From Hevea brasiliensis (lineage: Eukaryota > Streptophyta > Magnoliopsida > Malpighiales > Euphorbiaceae), in contig NC_079495.1 of assembly GCF_030052815.1 (NCBI RefSeq), forward strand, positions 32,769,967 through 32,833,966: a DNA stretch of 64,000 nucleotides, read 5' to 3'. Shown here one piece after another: positions 56,759 through 64,000 of this stretch (positions within the stretch are counted from its first letter, which is position 1; each line of letters begins with the position of its first letter). The notes beneath the pieces were generated by a model. The model was not told the DNA's origin, searched no databases, and was given only the letters and a program-made list of their open reading frames with translations. The position numbers and the translations under genes were made by a program.

Positions 56759-59700
56759 TGTAACACCCCGAACCTCCGAGTTATGAATAGTACCATTTTT
56801 GGTCCATGACTAGTACTATTTAAAGACACCTTGAGGACAAAAAATAAATAGAAAATTAATTGAGATAGACACAATAAAAATTCAAGTGACCCAAAAATAT
56901 AAGGATCCACCGAGTATATTGAAAAAGAGGGATTATGAACCGATGAGGGGCATTTTGGTCAATTCACTTTAAGAGTTGACTTTTGACCAAAATGTGAATT
57001 AAATTAAATAAAATATTGAATTATGAAGAAATATTGAGGGAAAAATTAGAGTAAAAGTGAAAAGAAAATAAAAGAGGCAAAAATCTAGAATTTAAATTCC
57101 ATTTTTTGACCTAATTAAAATTTAAGGGACCAATGGGCTTTGGACAATTCATTAAATGAATTAAAAAAGAATAAATAAGTATAAAAGAAGACAAAACCCT
57201 CCCTTTCTTTCCCATTTAGTTATCACCCACTCTCTTTCCTTCTCTCTTTCTTTCTTTCTTCTTCTTCCTTCTTTCTCCATTGACACCCATTCTTAAAACT
57301 CAATTCCTTGCTTTTCCTCTATGGGTTTTGCATCTAATTGGTAGAGAGCATCAAATTAATATTTGATTTAGAGCTTAAAAGTAAGGGGAAACAAGAGATT
57401 AGAAGAAAATTGAAGATTTGGGGAGTTGGAAGGAAGTCATCAAGAGGTAAGTTCTTTAATGCTCATTTTGTTATACAAACCTTAAATTAAGTTAGATTAT
57501 GATGAAATTTCATAAGAAAATGAAAGGAAACATGCATGGAACCTAAACTAGGGTTTTGGCCAAATTGGAGAAAAATTAGGGTTTAATATATTTCAATGAA
57601 AATGATGATGAAATCAAGCTTAGTTGAAGTAGTATGCATGATTAGAGAAAAGAAATTGCATGAAATGTGTATAAATTTAAATATGGGAGATTAGGGTTCA
57701 TGCAAAAATTGGGTTTTGGTGCTAGAGAGTGAAATTGGTGTGTGTAGTATTAAATTATGGTCATTTGAGATTTATTTAGTTTGAATTGACATTGGGTTGA
57801 TGAATGGAGGTAATGAAATAGTAGGATTAGGGAAATCGCAAACTTTGGTGTTTGAAAATTGTAGGTTTTATGCTAGGAAGTGCCATTGATGTGTTAATGC
57901 TAAATTATAGTCATTTTGGGTAAATTAAATGTGAATTGAGGTTGGTTAGTGGAAGTAATTGAACAAATGAAAAATTGAACTTAGGGCAGAATTTGCACAC
58001 TGAATTCAGTGTGTTTGAAAGCCCATAACTTAAGCTACACAACTTCAATTGGTGTGAAACTAATTGGAAATGAAACTTAAGACATAGGGCTAGAATTTTC
58101 ATGAAGATACCTTGCCCCGAAAATGACCTTAAGCTATCCGAAATGAGCCTTGAACTTGGAGATAGAAATCTGGAACCTGCAGAATTTGACCATATGAACA
58201 GTAAAATTTGCATGGCCATAACTCTCTCTAGAAAACTCCGATTTAGGCGATTCTTGAACCGATGGAAACCTAAGACATAGTAGAACATTTCATATGAAGA
58301 ACTTGAGGACAAATTATGGACTTAACCCAATCAAATTGCTGAGCAAAGTTGAATCACTGAACCTGCAGAATTGTAGATTTACCATATGAACAGTAAATTT
58401 TGCATGGCCATAACTCTCTCTAGAAAACTCCAATTTAGGCGATTCTTGAACCAATGGAAACCTAAGGCACAGTAGAACATTTTGTATGAAGAACATTATA
58501 TCAAATTATGGACTTAACTTGATCAAATTTCTGAACGAAGTTGAATCGATAAATCTGCCAGAACTAAATTTGCTGCATAAACAGTAACGTGAATAGTAAT
58601 AGTGTTTTGGGCATAACTTTAGCGACACAGCTCCAAATTAGGTGATTCAAAAAGGAAAATAAATTTGAGATCTAGATGAACAATTTTTATGAGGAACACC
58701 TCACCAAATTATAATTGAAACTAGGTAAAAATTGGATTCAAATATTAGGGCACCAAGTTGTCCAAAACCAAAATTTTCAAAAATTTGCAAAGCTAATTTG
58801 GGATGCATTAGACATGCATGTAATGAGTTCTTGGCAGCAATTGAGATTGTTATTGAGGTATTCTATTTGTGTATTTTCAGTAGAAAAAGAAGTTGGAATG
58901 GACAAGGAGAAGTAGGTAACAAGGAATGAGAATTATTGAAGGTTTGTGCACAACTAACCTTTTCTTCGTTTTTAAACTTGTAAATTGCTTGGAATGTGTT
59001 AAATTGAATGAGTTTGCTTTGAACAAGTTTACTTTGACTGAAATATGGTTTTTCTCTTACATTTAAGAAATTTGGGTGTTGCCACCTTTATATGGATATT
59101 ATGATGAATTTAAATGTGTTTATTGGTTTATAAATGTGATTGTTGAGTGGGAAATTTTTGGAAACTGTTTTGAAACCACAGTTAGCATGACAGTCCCTTT
59201 CGGAACTCCCTAGTAGTAATGGCTACTTGGGATAATTGATATTGATTATGTCTCCCATTAATAACGGTTAGTGGGGTAAGACTACATGAATACTCATTAG
59301 CTAGCTAGCCCTTCCCTCATTAATAACGGTTTTGTGTCATGGCCTAAACTGTGTGTTGATGTTGACAACACTAATGCTTTATGAATTGTAATTTATGAAG
59401 TGTGATTTCTCACTTGAAATGTTATTCCAATAAATGGCCTTTATGGACTTAGAACTATTGTGAAGTTTTCATGCTTAAGAAAAATGTGATTTATTATGCT
59501 TTGACAAATTGTGTTTTACCTTAAGTTTTAAAGTTATTAGTTGTGCACCATTGAGTGATATACTCAGCGATAGCTTCTTTATGCTGTCGCAGGTAAGGGA
59601 AAGGAGAAGGCTACCGAGTGAGAGACTTAAAAGCAGCATTTTGGTATTGTTTGTGGGTATTTATGTTAGGTATACCCTTGTGATTCCTTTGGATGTATTT

Positions 59701-60041
59701 TGTACCTATATATATGGATGTACAGACATTGAGCAGTTTGTATTTAAAAGCATTGCATTGCTATCACATTTTGAGTTTGTAACTATTTTGTATTTTACTT
59801 TGAGACTTATGAAAATGTAACTTTTGCAATATTTAGTCTATCATTATTTCCAATGAATGTTTACATGTAATTTTAACTATTCTCATACAGTTTTCCGCAA
59901 AAGAATTGATAAGATAAAAAGCTATGATTTGTTTTAAAATCCTTTGTAGCATAACTAATGGGTTATCGGTAAGTGGAGTTCAGTAATTCCTTAGGTACGC
60001 TACGGGAACATATCATGCCTTACCAGGGATAAGGTGTGACA
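56759..60041 (+). mobile_element. G5: solo gypsy LTR, 3.3 kb
   Basis: TGTAACACCCCGAACC...GGATAAGGTGTGACA flanked by TCAAC at 56754-56758 and 60042-60046. Its last ~120 bases (AATGGGTTATCGGTAAGTGGAG..., TACGGGAACATATCATGCC) are the diverged complement of the G1 LTR start, so it belongs to the G1 family. There is no coding region; a 133-codon minus frame at 57911-58312 lies over the repeated modules and has no known motif. Confidence 0.93.
58172..58510 (+). repeat. ~185-bp tandem duplication in G5
   Basis: GAACCTGCAGAATTTGACC... at about 58172-58310 recurs at about 58358-58495 with GGCATGGCCATAACTCTC, TTAGGCGATTCTTGAACC and GTAGAACATTT in both; about 10% differences. Confidence 0.9.
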
Positions 60042-60046
60042 TCAAC

Positions 60047-62873
60047 GATTTTCAACAATTTCTCAAACTTTCCAATCATTCAATTCACATCATATTTATA
60101 CTTAAATCATAAATAAATACTCAATTTTCATTTATGAACACCATTTATAGATACTTTCATTAATACATAATCACATGAGTTTCAATATACATGACAAAAT
60201 AAAAGTTTAATTACAAAGTTTACAAAGATACAAAACACAAAATACAAAATAAAGCCTAGCATCCTACCAATGCATTGTAGCTGAGAGGTGACACAGGACA
60301 CTAGCAGATCTGACTCTCACCTTAACTGGGGTCTATTGGGATCGCGCTCCATATCTCCAGTACCTACCGTAGCAAAAAGCAATGCGCTAAGAAATAATGC
60401 TTAGTGGTGCCAATAATAAAATAAAAAGAACTAAAAGAAAATAAATATGCAGTGTGTATATTGATGTCTCATGCAAACAAATTTTTAGTAATTATTTGTA
60501 GTCTTATTTATTTGGTACTTGTTATATCCATTATTTCATTAAATTTATCAACTTTCATTTTTAGTTGCCCAAGTAACCTATACTGGATGACTAGACTAGA
60601 TAAACGGGTAAACTAGCATTGGGTAACAAGTACCTCGGGCTATCACACTATCGGTCACATAGTGTCTCCCGGTGTGCAACAGAACAGGTGATAAGCTGTA
60701 ATAACATTAGGCACAAGGCTAAGTATCATCATAATATCAAAATGGCTAAAAGCCATAAAATCACAGAATGGCATAATGCCATGTGCAGTACTGCTAACTG
60801 AACCCTATTGGCGTGCCAACCTATCCAAACCAATCTTACTAGGTGTACGAGGGCACATTACCAAGTTATTGATTGAATTTTCATGCTTTACATGTAAGGT
60901 TACTATTCATTTTACTATTTAGGTCAAATTATTGACTTTCTAATGCATAATAGCTACATAAGTCCTAATCACATAAATTTACCACATATTGGTTCCCAAA
61001 AGTGTTGGCATTAGTTGCCAATCCATACTTCTAACCAATGATGAATAAATCAGAAATTTCAGTTTTGGGTGCTAGAGTTCACTATTCCATTAGGCCATTC
61101 TATAGTGAGAATTTGGCCAAATGTTCTTCATCAAAGTTGTTCCTTATTGTGTCTAGTTACATTTGTTTTTTTGTATCACTCCATTTGGAGTTTTGTAGCT
61201 CATGTTATGGCCTAAACACCATAACTGGCCGGATTGCAATTTTTCTAGATTTTCTGGGTAGAATCAATTTTGCAGTTTTTGTACACTGATTGCATATCAG
61301 TTTTTGGACATGTTATGATCAAAATTTGGGTTTTTTTTCTTCATGAAAGTTGTAGGGCTATGTCTCAGCTTTCTACTGGTAAAACTTCAGGTTAATTGGA
61401 CCTTTCTACATCGAGTTATGACCAAATGAATGAACACTGTTCATTTGGTCATTTTGCCCACACAGAATGTAAGTCACCCGAATTTAGTCAATTTTTAGGG
61501 CATTTTATGTTTAGTTTCTGGATAGAGTTTCTTTACCAAAATTGTGCCATTATGTGTCTAATTTCATTTTCAATTGGCTTTGCACCAATTGAACCTACAC
61601 AACCTAAGTTATAGCTACCCAAACATGCTGGACTCACATCCAGACCTGCAAGGCACTCAAGGCAGCACACCAAACCTCAAATCCAAAGCTACCATTCAAT
61701 GACCATTACAACATTAATTTAAGTTCAGTTACATCAACTTCCAAAATTGAGTTTTAAAACCTAAACTTAATTGACCAAGCATTCAATTCATGCATCTTAC
61801 TCTTAATGCCTATACTAATAATATAATTTATACTAGGGACAGCTAATGTGTCACTTTAAATCAAAGAATTCTCCTAACCCTAACTCATGTCAAGGCTGCT
61901 GAAATTTACAGGAGAGCATGGAAGGAGTTCTCATGCATTTCACTTACAATTTCTTACTTAAAGTAAACACCTAAGTATAAATTAAGAGAGGGAATAGAAA
62001 ATTAGTTACTAACCTTGATTTAGCTAATTTCCAAAGCTTGAGAACTTCTCTTTTCCTCTTTCCTTTTGCTGCCCAAGACTTGCTCTAGGTATAAGGAAAA
62101 TTTTTAATGAAAGAAGCTAGGGATTTTATGGTGTAAAATGGTGGGAAAGGAAGCTTGGTTGGGATGGAAATGGTGGAATACCTTGGAGCTGGTTCAGCCA
62201 GCTGAGGAAAATGGAAGAAACTGATTTGTTTTCTTTCATTTTCTACCCATTTAGTCATTTTAAATGAGTTATTGCCATGTGTCACCATGTGATTGGGTGG
62301 AGGCACACTAATGACATCATGTGATGTCATAATTTCCCATTTAATTCTTTTTCTTTTTCTTTTCTTTTCTACTCAATTTTAATTTAATTTGTAGCAATAT
62401 TTATTCATATTTTATGTCATAATAATTATTTACTTAACTGGACAAGTCGGCCAAAAATCATCTCTGAAGACAAAATGACCAAAATGCCCTTCGTTTGGCT
62501 TATTGAGCCAAAATCGTCTATACCGATCTAAAAATTTTTCTAAGCATTTTCTTGGCATTCTAATGCCTTAGAAACCTCAATGACTCTTCTCTGGAGTCCC
62601 AAAAATTATTTTATGAATTTTCTCCCAGGTTTAGGGCTCCTAGTTGCGAGGACCGCAACTTCCTACTGGGTTACCTATTGCTAGGGCACCGACTCATTTA
62701 ACTTGGTTGTATTTTATTTCTAAAATTTTTCCTAAATTTTTCTTATTAATATTTGAGTTAATTATAGTTTCTCACTGTAGTTCAAATGTTTTTTCAGACG
62801 TTCTAGCTGTTCGGAACGACACCAGTCACCGAAATAGTAGAATGTACGGAATTGCTACAGTGAGGGTATTACA
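60047..62873 (-). repeat. G4 3' LTR, second part
   Basis: Resumes after the second TCAAC and ends TATTACA at 62873. It has GACTAGACTAG near 60590 and ACTGCTAACTG near 60788, matching the right rather than the left G2 LTR. The module motif (CTTCATGAAAGTTGTAGGGC...) is near 61330. Confidence 0.92.
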
Positions 62874-62935
62874 ACTCTTCCCCTCTAATTTAAATTTCAT
62901 CCTCGAAATTTACCTGATACAAACAGTTGAGGGAA

Positions 62936-63535
62936 CTATTGCCTCATCGCCTCTTCACTTTTCCAAGTTGCCTCCTCGGTGTTGTGGTGCCTCCAAAGCA
63001 CTTTCACCAGTGGAATCTGCTTATTCCTCAACTCCTTCACTTCCCGAGCCAGGATCCGTATGGGTTCTTCTTCATATGTCAAATCCGGTTGTGCTTCAAT
63101 TTCTTCCATGGAGATGACATGTAAAGGATCTGAGCGGTATCTTCTTAGCATAGATACATGGAACACATTATGGATCATGTCTAGCTCTAGTGGTAAAGCT
63201 AGCCTGTAGGCCACTGGTCCCACACGTTTAATGACTTCATATGGGCCAATGAACCTAGGGCTTAACTTACCTTTTCTTCCAAACCTCAATACTTTTTTCC
63301 ATTGTGAGACTTTGAGAAACACTTTATCTCCAACTGCATATTCTATTTCTTTTCTCTTCAGGTCAGCATAAGATTTCTGTCTATCTGAGGCAACTTTTAG
63401 ATTGGCTTTGATTAGCTTTACCTTCTCCTCAGTCTGTTTCACCAAGTCTAGCCCTACTAGTTTATCTTCACCTAATTCAGTCCAACACACTAGAGTTCTA
63501 TATTTCCTCCCATACAGTGCTTCATACAGGGCCAT
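62936..63535 (-). pseudogene. G4 integrase C-terminus and chromodomain
   Basis: 199 open codons in one frame: [22 protein letters not shown] (core end), a basic helix (KVASDRQKSYADLKRKE), GDKVFLKVSQWKKVLRFGRKGKLS, the GPY motif IGPYEVIKRVGPVAYRLALP, NVFHVSMLRRYRSDP, and the chromodomain DLTYEEEPIRILAREVKEL...VKVLWRHHNTEEATWKSEE. The frame passes directly from the integrase C-terminus to the chromodomain, the chromovirus arrangement. The last codons end in TGA-type shifts near 62936; the final FPQLF part is in another frame. The Met at 63535 is internal. Confidence 0.94.
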
Positions 63536-64000
63536 TTGGATGTTAGCTTGGTAGCTATTGTTATATGCAAATTCTGCCAGTGGGAGGTATCTATCCTAAC
63601 TTCCCTCAAACTCAATGACACAACTCCTCAGCATATCCTCAAGGACCTGGATTACTCTTTCTAATTGCCCATCCATCTGAGAATGGAAAGCTATGCTGAA
63701 GTGGAGTTGTGTACCCAAGGATTCATGCAACTTCTTCTAAAATCTCAATGTAAACCTTGGATCTCGATCAGATATGATGGAAAATGGAATTCCATGCAGT
63801 CTAACTATCTCACTGATATACAATTCTGCTAACTTCTCCAGTGAGTAGTCAGTCCTAACTAGTAGAAAGTGTGCTAACTTTGTCAATCTATCTACTATCA
63901 CCCATACTGCATCATACTTCTTCTGGGTGAGAGGTAGACTTACAAAATCCATGGTGACCCGATCCCATTTCCATTCAGGTATGCGTATAGGCTGTAGCAA
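63536..64000 (-). pseudogene. G4 integrase core, cut by window end
   Basis: 63737-64000 (87 codons) reads [31 protein letters not shown] (first catalytic Asp), [17 protein letters not shown] (second catalytic Asp). A stop (CTTCTAAAAT context near 63735) breaks the frame before the third acidic residue, whose segment (HPQTDGQ/E-like) lies near 63650-63690 in another frame. The upstream zinc-binding domain is beyond 64000. Confidence 0.9.

Larger units (their letters stand above)
56441..64000 (-). mobile_element. G4: Ty3/gypsy chromovirus, runs off the window
   Basis: The 3' LTR runs from 56441 (TGTGATACCCC) to 62873 (TATTACA), interrupted by G5. It is followed by the polypurine tract (62874-62888, sense AATTAGAGGGGAAGAGT), chromodomain and integrase on the minus strand. 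It is close to G2: same polyprotein end and LTR layout, but about 10-15% diverged by eye. RT, gag and the 5' LTR are outside. Confidence 0.93.

Noticed and set aside
57911..58312. 133-codon minus-strand frame
   Set aside because: It overlaps the tandem modules of solo LTR G5, has no recognisable domain and is not conserved in the related LTRs.
1..64000. Intact host gene, tRNA or rRNA
   Set aside because: Every base falls in or between recognisable LTR-element parts; no exon-like frame, tRNA cloverleaf or rRNA sequence was noticed. TATCAGAGC hits are tRNA-complementary primer sites, not tRNA genes.

Overview
The window is a stretch of plant nuclear heterochromatin made entirely of LTR retrotransposons. 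I found no host gene, tRNA, rRNA or prokaryotic feature. The evidence for a flowering plant is twofold. First, there are Ty1/copia elements of the TAR/Angela type, with ~2.1 kb LTRs opening TGTTAGTAGTATGCCC and closing CTCCTTCA, an initiator-Met tRNA primer site, and GAG-PR-INT-RT-RNaseH order. Second, there are Ty3/gypsy chromoviruses of the Tekay/Del type, with 3-4 kb LTRs opening TGTAACACC and a C-terminal chromodomain. I cannot name the species; a eudicot is likely.

Layout, with working names. C1 is a (+) copia element: broken gag-pol at 1-3014, then a 3' LTR at 3015-3469 that resumes at 17508-19037. C2, a reverse solo copia LTR (3470-17502, TSD GAGAT), is inserted in the C1 LTR. G1, a complete (-) chromovirus (4712-16631, TSD ACCCA), is inserted in C2. 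At 19038-21792 lies C3, a short inverted U5/PBS scrap joined to an RNase H end plus a complete 3' LTR. C4 follows (21793-24282): end of a diverged LTR, PBS, leader and broken gag start. C5 (24283-25890) is a truncated reverse copia LTR. C6 (25891-30287) is a forward LTR with a 433-bp internal tandem duplication, then PBS, leader and the first codons of gag.

At about 30288 C6 meets C7, a (-) element facing it head-to-head: gag 30414-31253, leader 31254-48157, 5' LTR 48158-50261. The C7 leader carries two insertions: G2, a complete (-) chromovirus (31783-42761, TSD TTGCC), and G3, a solo chromovirus LTR (43099-47227, TSD CCTCC). C7 itself sits in the 3' LTR of C8, a (-) copia element (50262-56372) with degraded RNase H, RT, INT, PR and gag. 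The C8 leader is followed by G7, the first 68 bp of another LTR. G7 is interrupted by G4, a (-) chromovirus from 56441 past the window end, whose 3' LTR holds G5, a solo LTR (56759-60041, TSD TCAAC).

Functionally these are remains of retroelement gag-pol machinery: nucleocapsid zinc knuckles, aspartic protease, integrase, reverse transcriptase, RNase H and, in the gypsy elements, a chromodomain expected to direct insertion to heterochromatin. All polyproteins are broken. Many breaks in G1 and G2 lie at CTG/CAG/CCGG sites, where otherwise near-identical LTR pairs also disagree, so part of the decay may be consensus error in methylated DNA. No novel functional system was found. The points most worth a second look are that error pattern, the head-to-head copia arrangement, the promoter duplication, the repeated leader motifs, the ~200-bp repeated modules in chromovirus LTRs and an antisense open frame conserved in copia LTRs.
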